Origin: Alphaproteobacteria bacterium
GTDB lineage: Bacteria > Pseudomonadota > Alphaproteobacteria > Rhizobiales > BM303
Direction of reading: 5' to 3'
DNA length: 40,668 nucleotides
Assembly (NCBI GenBank): GCA_024275895.1
Contig: JAJRYE010000103.1
Location: 1 to 40,668, forward strand
Positions 14,593 through 23,508 of this stretch are shown here, one piece after another (within the stretch, counting starts at the first letter, position 1; each line of letters starts with the position of its first letter). The notes below the pieces were generated by a model. The model was not told the origin of the DNA. It saw nothing but the letters and a program-made list of their open reading frames with translations, and searched no databases. The translations under genes were made by a program, and so were the position numbers.

Positions 14593-15335
14593 TCCTTGCC
14601 GCCCTTTTCTGATTTGCGTCCCAGAACAAAGGCGAGCGTGCCGCCGAGCAGCCCGGCGATAAGCATATCGAAATCAGGGGCGATGAAATAGACGATGGGG
14701 CCCAGTACGGCGCCGAACAGGACCGCGATCAGGTCGGTTTTGTGTCTGGCCCCGGCGATCAGCGAGATGAAAAAGAAGGCGGGGGTAAGAAAAATCAGCC
14801 CCGCTGCGGCGAGTGGGGGAAGCTCGTGCACCAGATAATAGCCGATCGCGGTCAGCCCCAGCATGGCGGAGAACAGCATGAATGAAGCGCCGAGAATGAA
14901 GGGCATGCGCCGGGCGCGGTCCATATGGTCGAAATGTATGAAGGCGAGAATCCAGATGGTTGCGGCGATAAAATGCGCCGCGATGAATTCCAGAAACCGG
15001 TGCGAACGGGTCATGCGGACCCGTGGCAGCAGGCCGACAACCATGGGCATTAACCGCACGGCGGTGAGCGTGACCGCAAGGGCGATGGCAATGGCCGGCG
15101 CGCCTTGTTTGTAGAGCTGCACAAACAGCACCTGGGCAGGAAGCGCCCACATGGTCAGGGTCATGAACAGCCCGTGGCCAAGATCAAGCCCGGAGCCGCC
15201 CACCAGCGCGCCAAAGCCGATAAAAGAGCCCGACATCACCAGCCCGGGAACGCCGAAGGCGGTTTTCATGCCGGTTATAAACCCGGACCAGTCCAGCGGG
15301 CGGTCCGGATCGTTCTGGATTTCAGGCTTGCTCAT
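14589..15335 (-). CDS. azlC: AzlC-family branched-chain amino acid exporter large subunit
   Basis: This 248-residue inner-membrane protein shows the AzlC pattern of an amphipathic start (FITGMKTAFGVPGLVMSGSF) followed by six or more hydrophobic helices. With AzlD it exports branched-chain amino acids or toxic analogues such as azaleucine. The substrate in this organism is not evident. The start lies inside the 3' end of the upstream MATE gene (14-base overlap), so the three leftward genes form one operon: MATE, azlC, azlD. Confidence 0.9.
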   Translation of the reverse strand: MSKPEIQNDPDRPLDWSGFITGMKTAFGVPGLVMSGSFIGFGALVGGSGLDLGHGLFMTLTMWALPAQVLFVQLYKQGAPAIAIALAVTLTAVRLMPMVVGLLPRVRMTRSHRFLEFIAAHFIAATIWILAFIHFDHMDRARRMPFILGASFMLFSAMLGLTAIGYYLVHELPPLAAAGLIFLTPAFFFISLIAGARHKTDLIAVLFGAVLGPIVYFIAPDFDMLIAGLLGGTLAFVLGRKSEKGGKE

Positions 15336-16665
15336 GGCTTTTGTTCCTGATGACCTTAAGGCAGGTGTAAATACTCAGAAGGCCGAACAGCACCTCGCCG
15401 CAGGCAAGGCCCAAAAATACGCCTTTGGCGCCAAATTGCATGGCCCCGAGGGTGACGAAGGGGATGGTGCCCAAAGTGGCCTTGCCCCAGTTGAAGGCGG
15501 TGGACAGGCGCGGCCGGCCCAGATTGTTGAACACCGCATTGGCGGCGAACATGGCGCCGTCAAAGACAAAAAATCCGGCCATCCAGGTGAAGAAAAACGC
15601 TGCCAGAGCCGCGCCCTCGCCGGTGATGTGAAAGGCGGAGATGATCCAGTTCTGAAGCAGGATGATCACAGTTGCGGCGCCGGCGACGTAAAGGGCAACG
15701 AAAATGAGCGAATCGCGGAATGTGCGTTTTACGCGGTCAAAGCGTCCGGCGCCGAAATTCTGGCCGATAATGGGGCCGATGGAACCGGAAAGGGCAAAAA
15801 GGGCAAAAAACGCCACCGGCACAATGCGCCATAAAACGGCGGCGCCGGACATGATGTTGTCACCAAAGGGAGCCAGCGAGGCGGTAACATAGGCATGACC
15901 CACCGGGGTGGCGATATTGGTGAGAATGGCGGGCAGGGCGATGGCGAAATAGGCGGGCATCTGGCGGCGCAAATCGGGTTTTGACGGCCATGTCAAGAAT
16001 CCGTGCTGGTGATAGAGCCAGTGCAGCGCCATGGCTGCCATGGTGAAACGGGCGCAAACCGAGGCCAATGCGGCCCCTTCAATGCCAAGATCAAGCGCGA
16101 ATATAAACACCGGGTCGAGCGCGGCGTTGATGAGGCTGCCCGATAACATGGCGAGGGCGGAGCGTTTGCCGTCGCCGATGGATCTTAAAGCGGCCCCGGC
16201 CGACATGCCGATGGAGAGCAGCGGCATGGAGGGCAGGATTATGCGTAAATAGGCGGAAGCTGCGTTATGGGCTTCGCCTCTGGCGCCCAAAAGGCTGAGC
16301 AATTGCGGAATTGACAGCCAGATAATGAAAGAGAGCCCGCCGGTGACAATTGCGCCATAGATGAAGATATTCATCACAAACCGGCGCGCTTCATCTTCAT
16401 TGCCCATGCCGATCTGGCGCGCCACCAGCGCCCCCATGGCAATGGCGGAGCCGATGCAGATGGAAAGGGTGAAAAACAAAATCGGACCGGCAAAGCCCAT
16501 GGCGGCGGTAATCTCGGGCTTTTTGAGCAGGCTGAGAAAAAAGATATCCGCCAGATCGACCAGAAAGATCGCCATCAGCCCCGCGCCCATGGCGGCGGTC
16601 ATGGTCAGGATGTGAGCCATGGTCGAACCGGTGACAAACCTGGCCTTGCCGGAGGAGGGTTGCAT
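15322..16665 (-). CDS. MATE-family multidrug/metabolite efflux transporter
   Basis: This 447-residue protein has twelve predicted membrane helices in two homologous halves, as in MATE exporters that use Na+ or H+ gradients. Family features include DLADIFFLSLL in helix 1, GALVARQIGMGNEDEARR after helix 2, and the second-half repeat IGPIIGQNFGAGRFDRVKR. The substrate is unknown. It is the first gene of the leftward MATE-azlC-azlD operon and diverges from cobG. The 170-base gap between the start codons holds no convincing gene, riboswitch or strong promoter that I can see. Confidence 0.93.
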   Translation of the reverse strand: MQPSSGKARFVTGSTMAHILTMTAAMGAGLMAIFLVDLADIFFLSLLKKPEITAAMGFAGPILFFTLSICIGSAIAMGALVARQIGMGNEDEARRFVMNIFIYGAIVTGGLSFIIWLSIPQLLSLLGARGEAHNAASAYLRIILPSMPLLSIGMSAGAALRSIGDGKRSALAMLSGSLINAALDPVFIFALDLGIEGAALASVCARFTMAAMALHWLYHQHGFLTWPSKPDLRRQMPAYFAIALPAILTNIATPVGHAYVTASLAPFGDNIMSGAAVLWRIVPVAFFALFALSGSIGPIIGQNFGAGRFDRVKRTFRDSLIFVALYVAGAATVIILLQNWIISAFHITGEGAALAAFFFTWMAGFFVFDGAMFAANAVFNNLGRPRLSTAFNWGKATLGTIPFVTLGAMQFGAKGVFLGLACGEVLFGLLSIYTCLKVIRNKSHEQA

Positions 16666-16835
16666 GGGGGGTATCTTTCCGGTAGCGGTGAAAACCGGGC
16701 GAGCTTAGAACTCTTGGCGGCACGGAGCAAGGCAGCATTCAAAGGGGTTTTGACATTATTTCTTCACGCGCCGGGCCGTGATCTGGTAGTTTGGCTCAAA
16801 CGAGATGCGACTTTCCTTTCCTGCGGGTTTCTTTC

Positions 16836-18257
16836 ATGGCACAAACGCCGGGCGCGCTGTATTTTTCCCATATGCGGGACGGGCCGCTTATTCGCATCCG
16901 GCTGCCCGGCGGGCGGGTGAGGGCGGATCAGTTGCGCGTTGTTGCCGCTCTGGCGCAAAGATTTGGAAACGGGCGCATTGATCTGACCAATCTGGCCAAT
17001 CTTCAGGTCAGGGGGTTGCGCCGCGTCAGGCCGGCGGCGCTCAAAGCCGCCCTTGGCGGCGCGGGCCTGCTGCCGCGCGCTGTATGGGCCGACCGGTTTC
17101 GCAACATTCAGGGCGACCCGTTAGCCGGGCTGGCCGGGGATGAGCTTATTGATGCGGGGCCGGTTATCGATGCGCTGGACAAGGCGCTTCAGGGCGCGCC
17201 GGTGCTAGAGGCCTGCCATAATAAATTTTCCTATGTGGTTGATGGCGGTGGGTGCTCGAATATCGCCGCCTTGCCGCATGATGTGGGGCTGGTGGCGCAA
17301 GAGAGTGCGCGGGGTATCCGCTTCCGGCTCTATATGGCCGGTGTCCCGACGTCGTTTTGCGCCGCGCCGGATCATGCCCCTGCGATGGCGGTAGCGGCGG
17401 CGAAGATGGCTTTGAGTTTTCCCGACCGGAAGGACACGCCGTTGATGACCTTTCTCAAAAGGGTAGCTTACAGACCGCAAGGCGGCGGGTCCAGGGTGCT
17501 GGCGCGCGGCGCATTGGCGCTTGCCGGGGCGCAGGAAAACCGCATCCGCCGCCTGATCCGGCACATTCCGCTTGAGGCCATGACCGCGCGGCTGGCGGGC
17601 TATCTTGATGCGCCTTTTGAGCGGCTTGAAGTTAAAATGGGGCAGGAACGTAAATTGACCCCTTCCATTGGCGCTCTGGCGCAAAAGGGCAGCGATTTGA
17701 TGCTGTGCGGCTTTGGGGTGCCGCTTGGCCGGCTTGATGCCGGGCGGTTGACGGCGATCGTGCGGCTGGCGGATGAATATGGCAAGGGCGAGTTGCGGCT
17801 TTCGCCCTGGCATGTGGTGTTTATTCCCCATGTGGAGGCGCAAAGAGTGCAAGAGTTGCGGCAAGTGGCCGGGGCGCTTGGATTTATTATTGACGAGACC
17901 TTCTTGCATATTGATGTCTCGGCCTGCTCGGGCGCCGGGGGCTGCCGGGGGGCCAAGCTGGCGACGCCGGATCACGCGCTGGCGATCATGCAGGCCTTTG
18001 CGGCGCACGGGGATTCAAGGCGTTTTGCGCCTTTGAGCGTACATGTCTCGGGCTGTCCCAAGGGCTGCGCGCACCGGGGGCGGAGCGATATTCTGGCGCT
18101 GGAGCGCGAGGACGCCTCGGGCTATTACGTCTATGAGCATTCCGCCGCCCTTGCGCCGCAAAAGCATAGCCGGGTGGAGGGGACGATCAGCGCCAAAGAC
18201 CTGCCGCAGGTGATCCGGGAACTGGCGGAAAAGCAAAGGGCGCAAAGTGAGCCTTGA
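16836..18257 (+). CDS. cobG: CobG, precorrin-3B synthase (O2-dependent)
   Basis: CobG is an Fe-S and non-haem iron monooxygenase that hydroxylates precorrin-3A and forms the lactone that allows ring contraction in the aerobic B12 pathway. This 473-residue protein has the sulfite/nitrite-reductase-like duplication. The cluster cysteines are Cys364 and Cys370 (SACSGAGGC) and Cys407 and Cys411 (SGCPKGC). I chose the ATG at 16836; a TTG at 16791 in the same frame would add an unconserved 15 residues. It heads the rightward cobG-H-I-J-cbiD run. Its presence indicates that corrin synthesis in this organism uses molecular oxygen. Confidence 0.92.
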   Translation: MAQTPGALYFSHMRDGPLIRIRLPGGRVRADQLRVVAALAQRFGNGRIDLTNLANLQVRGLRRVRPAALKAALGGAGLLPRAVWADRFRNIQGDPLAGLAGDELIDAGPVIDALDKALQGAPVLEACHNKFSYVVDGGGCSNIAALPHDVGLVAQESARGIRFRLYMAGVPTSFCAAPDHAPAMAVAAAKMALSFPDRKDTPLMTFLKRVAYRPQGGGSRVLARGALALAGAQENRIRRLIRHIPLEAMTARLAGYLDAPFERLEVKMGQERKLTPSIGALAQKGSDLMLCGFGVPLGRLDAGRLTAIVRLADEYGKGELRLSPWHVVFIPHVEAQRVQELRQVAGALGFIIDETFLHIDVSACSGAGGCRGAKLATPDHALAIMQAFAAHGDSRRFAPLSVHVSGCPKGCAHRGRSDILALEREDASGYYVYEHSAALAPQKHSRVEGTISAKDLPQVIRELAEKQRAQSEP

Positions 18258-18316
18258 AACGCGCCTGACAAGCGGGCATAAGCGGCGAGAAGCAATAACG
18301 GGCAGGTGCAGCTTAT

Positions 18317-18940
18317 ATGGACTATATTAAATCGGGCCGGGAAATTTATGACAAATCCTTTGCCATGATCCGGCAAGAAGCCGATCTTGCGCGCCTGCCA
18401 ACCGATCTGGAAAAAACCGCCGTGCGCATGATCCATTCCTGCGGCATGGTGAATATTGTCGCGGATATGGATTTTTCCGCCGATGTCTGCGCTGCCGCCA
18501 GAGCCGCTCTCAAAGCCGGCGCGCCGGTTTTATGTGATGCCCATATGATCGCCAGCGGCATCACAAGAGCGCGGCTTCCGGCGCAAAACGAAGTCATTTG
18601 CAGCTTGCGCGATAAACGGGTGCCGGAACTGGCGGAAAAACTGGGCACTACGCGCAGCGCTGCGGCGCTTGATCTGTGGTGCGATAAAATCGAGGGCGCG
18701 GTTGTCGCCATCGGCAATGCGCCTACGGCCTTGTTCCGGCTGCTGGAATTGTTCGATGAGGGCTGGCCGAAACCGGCGGCGATCATCGGCCTTCCGGTCG
18801 GCTTTGTCGGCGCGGCGGAATCCAAGGCGGAACTGGCGGCAAATCCGCGCGGGGTGCCATTTTTTACCCTGCACGGGCGGCGCGGCGGCTCGGCGATGAG
18901 CGTGGCGGCGGTGAACGCCATGGCGGATGAGCGCGAATAA
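18317..18940 (+). CDS. cobH: CobH, precorrin-8X methylmutase
   Basis: CobH moves the C-11 methyl to C-12, converting precorrin-8X to hydrogenobyrinic acid. This 207-residue protein matches the family length, and His40 in VRMIHSCGMVN is the catalytic His (His43 in the Pseudomonas enzyme). DAHMIASGITRARLP and IIGLPVGFVGAAESK are further family signatures. It begins 59 bases after cobG. Its TAA stop shares a base with the cobI ATG. Confidence 0.95.
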   Translation: MDYIKSGREIYDKSFAMIRQEADLARLPTDLEKTAVRMIHSCGMVNIVADMDFSADVCAAARAALKAGAPVLCDAHMIASGITRARLPAQNEVICSLRDKRVPELAEKLGTTRSAAALDLWCDKIEGAVVAIGNAPTALFRLLELFDEGWPKPAAIIGLPVGFVGAAESKAELAANPRGVPFFTLHGRRGGSAMSVAAVNAMADERE

Positions 18941-19662
18941 TGGCGGGGCGGCTTTACGGTATCGGGCTGGGGCCGGGTGATCCGGAATTGATGAGCCTGA
19001 AAGCGGTGCGGCTTTTGCGCGGCGTTGACGTGGTGGCCTATCCCACCGCCAGGGCCGGAACCGGGGTTTCGCTGGGCATTATTGCCGCGCATCTGCTTGA
19101 AACCCAGGAGCTTTTTCCGCTTGTCTATCCGGTCACCGCCGGGCCGGGGGCCGATGCGTCCGATTACCGCGACCGGATCAACGCCTTTTATGATGAAACT
19201 TCCGCCGCGATTGCCGAATTTCTTGAGGCCGGGCGCGATGTGGCGATTCCCTGTGTTGGCGATCCGTTCTTTTATGGCTCGTTCATGTACTGGTATGGCC
19301 GTTTGAGCGGGCGTTTCGAGACTGTTGTTGTGCCGGGAATTTCCTCCATTGTGGCCGGAGCCATCGCGGCGGGCCAGCCGTTGTGTTTTCGAACCCAGAC
19401 GGTGACGGTCATTCCGGGCACTTTGTCCGAGGGCGAGATCATGCAGCGGCTCAACTGCGCCGATGCGGCGGTGATTATCAAGCTGGGACGCACTTTTGCC
19501 AAGGTGCGCAGCGCCCTTGAGCGCTCGGATATGCTGGGCCGGGCGATTTATGTGGAGCGCGCCAGCATGGAGACACAAAAGGTGCTGCCCGCGGCAGAGG
19601 TTGAAACCGGGACCTCGCCCTATTTTTCCATGGTGGTGATCCCCGGCGGGGAGATTGACTGA
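18940..19662 (+). CDS. cobI: CobI, precorrin-2 C20-methyltransferase
   Basis: CobI is a SAM-dependent class III tetrapyrrole methylase that methylates C-20 of precorrin-2 to give precorrin-3A, the CobG substrate. The 240 residues carry the N-terminal GIGLGPGDPELMSLKAVRLL motif, the central PCVGDPFFYGSFMY loop and VVPGISSIVAGA. The start overlaps the cobH stop and the stop overlaps the cobJ start, consistent with tight coupling. Confidence 0.95.
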   Translation: MAGRLYGIGLGPGDPELMSLKAVRLLRGVDVVAYPTARAGTGVSLGIIAAHLLETQELFPLVYPVTAGPGADASDYRDRINAFYDETSAAIAEFLEAGRDVAIPCVGDPFFYGSFMYWYGRLSGRFETVVVPGISSIVAGAIAAGQPLCFRTQTVTVIPGTLSEGEIMQRLNCADAAVIIKLGRTFAKVRSALERSDMLGRAIYVERASMETQKVLPAAEVETGTSPYFSMVVIPGGEID

Positions 19663-20420
19663 TGGCGCATATTTTGACCGTACTCGGCCTTGGTCCCGGC
19701 GCAAGGGAGTGGATAACGCCCGAGGCGAGTGAAGCTCTGGGGGCGGCTAGCGATCTTGTCGGCTACCGGACCTATCTTGATCTGGTTCCCGAACTGAAAA
19801 ATACTCCGCGCCGCCATGTTTCGGGCAACCGGGTCGAAATTAAGCGCGCGCGCGAGGCGCTTGATCTGGCGGCATCGGGCAAACGGGTTGTTCTGGTCAC
19901 CTCGGGCGATCCAGGTATATTCGCCATGGCCTCAGCGGTTTATGAGGTGCTGGAGAAGGAGCCCTCCAGCTGGCCTGGCGTCGATGTGCGCATTATCCCC
20001 GGCATATCGGCCATGCAGGCAGCAGCGGCGCGGGTTGGAGCGCCTCTGGGGCATGATTTTTGTGTGATTTCGCTCTCCGATATCCGCAAGCCCTGGGAAG
20101 TGGTTGAAAACCGGCTTGTCCATGCGGCAAGGGGTGATTTTGTCCTCGCGCTTTATAATCCGGCGTCAAAAACCCGCCGCGAGCAGATCAAAAAAGCCAT
20201 CACCCTGCTTCTTGAGCATCGCAGCGGTGCGGTTCCGGTGGTGATCGCGCAAAATCTGGGCCGGGCGGGGGAGCAGGTGTTGATCACCCGTCTTGATAAA
20301 ATCGACCCCGATATCATCGATATGCGCACCGTACTGATTATCGGCTCTTCGCAAAGCCGTGAAGTGGAGCGCGCCGATGGAAGCTGTTTTGTGTATTCGC
20401 CGCGCTCTTGCGGGGGTTGA
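19662..20420 (+). CDS. cobJ: CobJ, precorrin-3B C17-methyltransferase
   Basis: CobJ methylates C-17 of precorrin-3B and drives ring contraction to precorrin-4. The 252-residue methylase shows VLGLGPGAREWITPEASEAL, TSGDPGIFAMAS and the diagnostic ISLSDIRKPWEVVENR stretch. Unlike some alphaproteobacterial versions it is not fused to a CbiG-like or other domain. A 27-base gap separates it from cbiD. Confidence 0.95.
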   Translation: MAHILTVLGLGPGAREWITPEASEALGAASDLVGYRTYLDLVPELKNTPRRHVSGNRVEIKRAREALDLAASGKRVVLVTSGDPGIFAMASAVYEVLEKEPSSWPGVDVRIIPGISAMQAAAARVGAPLGHDFCVISLSDIRKPWEVVENRLVHAARGDFVLALYNPASKTRREQIKKAITLLLEHRSGAVPVVIAQNLGRAGEQVLITRLDKIDPDIIDMRTVLIIGSSQSREVERADGSCFVYSPRSCGG

Positions 20421-20447
20421 GTTTTATGGCCGGATCATCATGATGAT

Positions 20448-21539
20448 ATGATGAACGGCAGAAAAACAGATAAGCCCCTGCGTTATGGCTGGACGACCGG
20501 GGCCTGCGCCTGCGCGGCGGCAAAGGCGGCGGGCGCGGCGCTGTTTACGGGAAATTTTCCCGATCCGATGCAAATCCTGCTGCCCGGAGGGCAAAGACCT
20601 GAATTTGCGCTTGCGGTGACGGAAAAAGGCGAGGGCTGGGCCCGGGCCGGGGTGATCAAGGATGCCGGTGATGACCCGGATGTCACCCATGGCGCGCTGG
20701 TTATCGCCAGAGTGAGCTTTGGCGCGGTGGGCTCGGGGGTGGTGTTTCAAGCCGGTGAGGGGGTAGGGCGCATCACCTTGCCGGGGCTGACCTTGCCGGT
20801 CGGTGAGGCGGCGATTAATCCGGTTCCAAGACGGATGATCGAAACTGCGCTGCATGAGATCGCCGCTTCCCACGGGGGGGGATGTGATTTTATTGTTGAA
20901 ATCTCGGTGCCGGATGGCGAGAAAATTGCCCGCAAGACGTTAAATGCAAGGCTCGGCATTCTCGGCGGTATCTCCATTTTGGGCACGACGGGAATTGTTA
21001 CGCCCTATTCCTGCTCGGCCTGGATTCATTCCATTCATCGCGGAATTGACGTGGCGCGGGCGGCAAAACTCCCCCATATCGCCGCTTGTGTTGGCGCAAC
21101 TTCGGAAAAAGCGGTAAAGACACTTTACGATCTGCCGGAAACCGGCCTTGTGGAAATGGGGAATTTCGTTGGCGGGGTTTTGAAATATATCCGCCGCAAT
21201 CCGGTGCCAAAACTCATTATCGCCGGCGGTTTTGGCAAGATGTGCAAACTGGCGCAGGGCGAGATGGATTTGCACTCCAAACGCTGCCGGGTTGATTTTG
21301 AATATCTTGCCCGGCTGCTGGAATCATTGGGCGCGGATGAGCTCAGTATTGCGCGGGCGCGCCGGGCCAATACGGCGCTTGAGGTGTTGCAAATCGCGCA
21401 AGAGAATAATCTCGGTCTTGCCGGGCTGGTGGCCGATCATGCCCGGGATGTCTGCCTTAACAGGCTCCGGGGCGCGGATATGGTACTGGAGATCGTCATC
21501 AGCGACCGCGAAGGGGCTCCTATTGGCCGCGCCGTTTGA
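20448..21539 (+). CDS. cbiD: CbiD, (cobalt-)precorrin-5B C1-methyltransferase
   Basis: CbiD methylates C-1 after loss of the two-carbon fragment. It belongs to the anaerobic pathway, while the classical aerobic pathway uses the unrelated CobF. The 363-residue protein starts with the signature LRYGWTTGACACAAAKAA and has the conserved TGIVTPYSCSAW and GGFGKMCKLAQGEMDLHS segments. Here it sits directly behind cobGHIJ, so it probably serves an O2-dependent corrin route. The ATG at 20451 is an alternative start. Its last 20 bases overlap the convergent cobM gene. Confidence 0.93.
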   Translation: MMNGRKTDKPLRYGWTTGACACAAAKAAGAALFTGNFPDPMQILLPGGQRPEFALAVTEKGEGWARAGVIKDAGDDPDVTHGALVIARVSFGAVGSGVVFQAGEGVGRITLPGLTLPVGEAAINPVPRRMIETALHEIAASHGGGCDFIVEISVPDGEKIARKTLNARLGILGGISILGTTGIVTPYSCSAWIHSIHRGIDVARAAKLPHIAACVGATSEKAVKTLYDLPETGLVEMGNFVGGVLKYIRRNPVPKLIIAGGFGKMCKLAQGEMDLHSKRCRVDFEYLARLLESLGADELSIARARRANTALEVLQIAQENNLGLAGLVADHARDVCLNRLRGADMVLEIVISDREGAPIGRAV

Positions 21540-22281
21540 ACATGCGTTGATGGGTTTCATCATACAGGGCGCTTTTGCGTTTTAATTTGCCCGAAAGCGC
21601 CGGGCCGATAAAGATCATGGCGGTGCGGGTGATGTGCACCTTGCGGCAATCTCCGGCAATGCTTTCCAGTGTGCCGCGCAGGATTTTTTCATCCGGGCGG
21701 GTGGCGTTATAAACCACCGCCACCGGGCAGTCTTTGCCATAGATGGGGCCAAGCTGCTCGCTGATTTCGCCCAAAGCCCTGGCGGAGAGGTGGATGGCCA
21801 GGGTTGCGCCGGTTTTTGCGTAAATTTCCAGAGCCTCGCCTTCAGGCATCGGGGATGAGCGCTTTGAGGTACGGGTCAGAACAACCGTCTGGGAAATGCC
21901 GGGCAGGGTAAGCTCGCGGCCAAGGGCGGCGGCGCAGGCGGCGAAGGCCGGGACGCCGGGGATGATCCGGTAGGCAATGCCGCGCTCTTCAAGGGCGGCG
22001 ATCTGCTCGCCAATGGCGCTGAAGATGGAAGGGTCGCCCGAATGCACCCGCGCCACATCCTCACCTTTTGCATTGGCCTCTTCCAGAAGGTCGATAATTT
22101 CCTCCAGCGCCATGGGGGCGCTACTGATAACCCGCGTGGTTCTGGGCGCATGGGCGACCACCGCTTCGGGCAGGATGGAACCGGCATAGAGGCAGAGCGG
22201 GCAGGAGGCGATAAGATCGCGCGCCCTGATGGTCAGAAGGTCCGGGTTGCCCGGACCCGCCCCGATAAAATAAACGGTCAT
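21520..22281 (-). CDS. cobM: CobM, precorrin-4 C11-methyltransferase
   Basis: CobM methylates C-11 of precorrin-4. The 253 residues carry VYFIGAGPGNPDLLTIRARD, the VHSGDPSIFSAIGEQ loop and the CobM/CbiF-specific TRTSKRSSPMPEGE segment. The gene abuts cobL with no spacer and is last in the leftward cobK-cobL-cobM set. Its 3' end overlaps cbiD on the other strand. Confidence 0.95.
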   Translation of the reverse strand: MTVYFIGAGPGNPDLLTIRARDLIASCPLCLYAGSILPEAVVAHAPRTTRVISSAPMALEEIIDLLEEANAKGEDVARVHSGDPSIFSAIGEQIAALEERGIAYRIIPGVPAFAACAAALGRELTLPGISQTVVLTRTSKRSSPMPEGEALEIYAKTGATLAIHLSARALGEISEQLGPIYGKDCPVAVVYNATRPDEKILRGTLESIAGDCRKVHITRTAMIFIGPALSGKLKRKSALYDETHQRMFKRRGQ

Positions 22282-23508
22282 TCAGGTGCTTTCAAAAGGT
22301 TTGGTTACGGACCAGATGGTGACGGGGCGGGCAGGCTTCCAGCCCATGAAGCTGCCGATGGGCCCGGCGCGGGAGACCTCAATCCGGGTCATCTCGCCGC
22401 CATATCTTTGCATGGCGGCAAAAAGCAAGGCTTCGGTCTCCAGTGTCACGCCGTTGGCGCAAAGCCGCCCGCCGGGTTTGATCGCCTGCCAGCAGGTTTC
22501 CAGCATGGCTTTTTGGCCCAGACCGCCGCCGATGAAAATGGCATCGGGCGGGGTGAGATCTTCAAGCGCGGCGGGGGCTTTGGCATTGATGATTTTGAGT
22601 TTTGGCACACCCAGCCGGGCCGCATTGGCGGCGATGCGGGTGGCTCTTTTCTCATTGACTTCAATGGCGATGGCGCTCGCCTCATGGGCGGCACGCATCC
22701 ATTCGATGCCGATGGAGCCCGAACCGGCGCCAATATCCCATAACAGCTCGCCGGGGCGCGGCGAAAGCCGGGCCAGGGCGGCGGCGCGCACATCGCGCCT
22801 GGTAATCTGCCCGTCGGTCTCGTAGGCGCTCTCAGACAGGCCGGGGATTTTTGCGTAAATGGCGGCGCCGGGCGCGGCTTTGCATTCAATGGCCAGAGCA
22901 TTGAGGCGCGAGAATTCACGTTCTTGCGGGAAGGTGAGGGGCGTGAATTCATGCCGCGCCTCTTTGGGGCCGCCAGCATTTTCAAACAGGGTGATTTGGC
23001 TCTCACCAAAGCCGCCTTCAGCCAGCAATTTGACAGCCTCGGCCGGGGTGGTTTCATCGGCGCTGTAAAAGACGATGCGGGCATTGTCAAAAAGCGCGGC
23101 ATTGAGCTGCTCGACCGGACGACCGCAGGCGGTGACCAGGGTGCAATCGGGTTCCGACCAGCCCATGGCGGCGCAGATCAGGGCATAGGCGCTCAGACGG
23201 GTGAAAATACGCATCTCCTCACGCGGCACCAGCCGGGCGAGACGTGCGCCGACGCCGTAAAACATCGGATCGCCGGTGGCCAGAACGCAGATATTCTCGC
23301 CCTTGCGAGCCAAAACCGCATCGAGATAGGATTTGATTGGCGAGGGCCATTCCTCGATATTGTCGGTTCTGGGGATCATAGCCAGATGCCGCGCGCCGCC
23401 GATGACGACGTCAGCCGCAAGCACGGCTTTTCGTGCCGCTTCGGAAAGGCCCTCCCAGCCATCCTCGCCAATGCTGACAATGGTGAGCCATGGTGTTTTA
23501 TGCTGCAT
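22282..23508 (-). CDS. cobL: CobL, precorrin-6B C5,15-methyltransferase (decarboxylating)
   Basis: CobL is a fusion of a CbiE-like methylase (about residues 1-210) and a CbiT-like methylase/decarboxylase (about 220-408). It methylates C-5 and C-15 and decarboxylates the acetate side chain to give precorrin-8X. The first half shows LATGDPMFYGVGARL; the second has the SAM-binding DIGAGSGSIGIEW near residue 256. The length of 408 matches the family. It overlaps the cobK end by 11 bases and directly adjoins cobM. Confidence 0.94.
   Translation of the reverse strand: MQHKTPWLTIVSIGEDGWEGLSEAARKAVLAADVVIGGARHLAMIPRTDNIEEWPSPIKSYLDAVLARKGENICVLATGDPMFYGVGARLARLVPREEMRIFTRLSAYALICAAMGWSEPDCTLVTACGRPVEQLNAALFDNARIVFYSADETTPAEAVKLLAEGGFGESQITLFENAGGPKEARHEFTPLTFPQEREFSRLNALAIECKAAPGAAIYAKIPGLSESAYETDGQITRRDVRAAALARLSPRPGELLWDIGAGSGSIGIEWMRAAHEASAIAIEVNEKRATRIAANAARLGVPKLKIINAKAPAALEDLTPPDAIFIGGGLGQKAMLETCWQAIKPGGRLCANGVTLETEALLFAAMQRYGGEMTRIEVSRAGPIGSFMGWKPARPVTIWSVTKPFEST

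Noticed and set aside
16666-16835. Possible leader element or promoter between the MATE gene and cobG
   Set aside because: A TTGACA is present, but no acceptable -10 follows at 16-18 bases, and no conserved RNA motif was recognised.
20434-20447. Palindrome ATCATCATGATGAT just before cbiD
   Set aside because: Perfect but short and simple in sequence; it lies within a co-directional operon and probably arises by chance.
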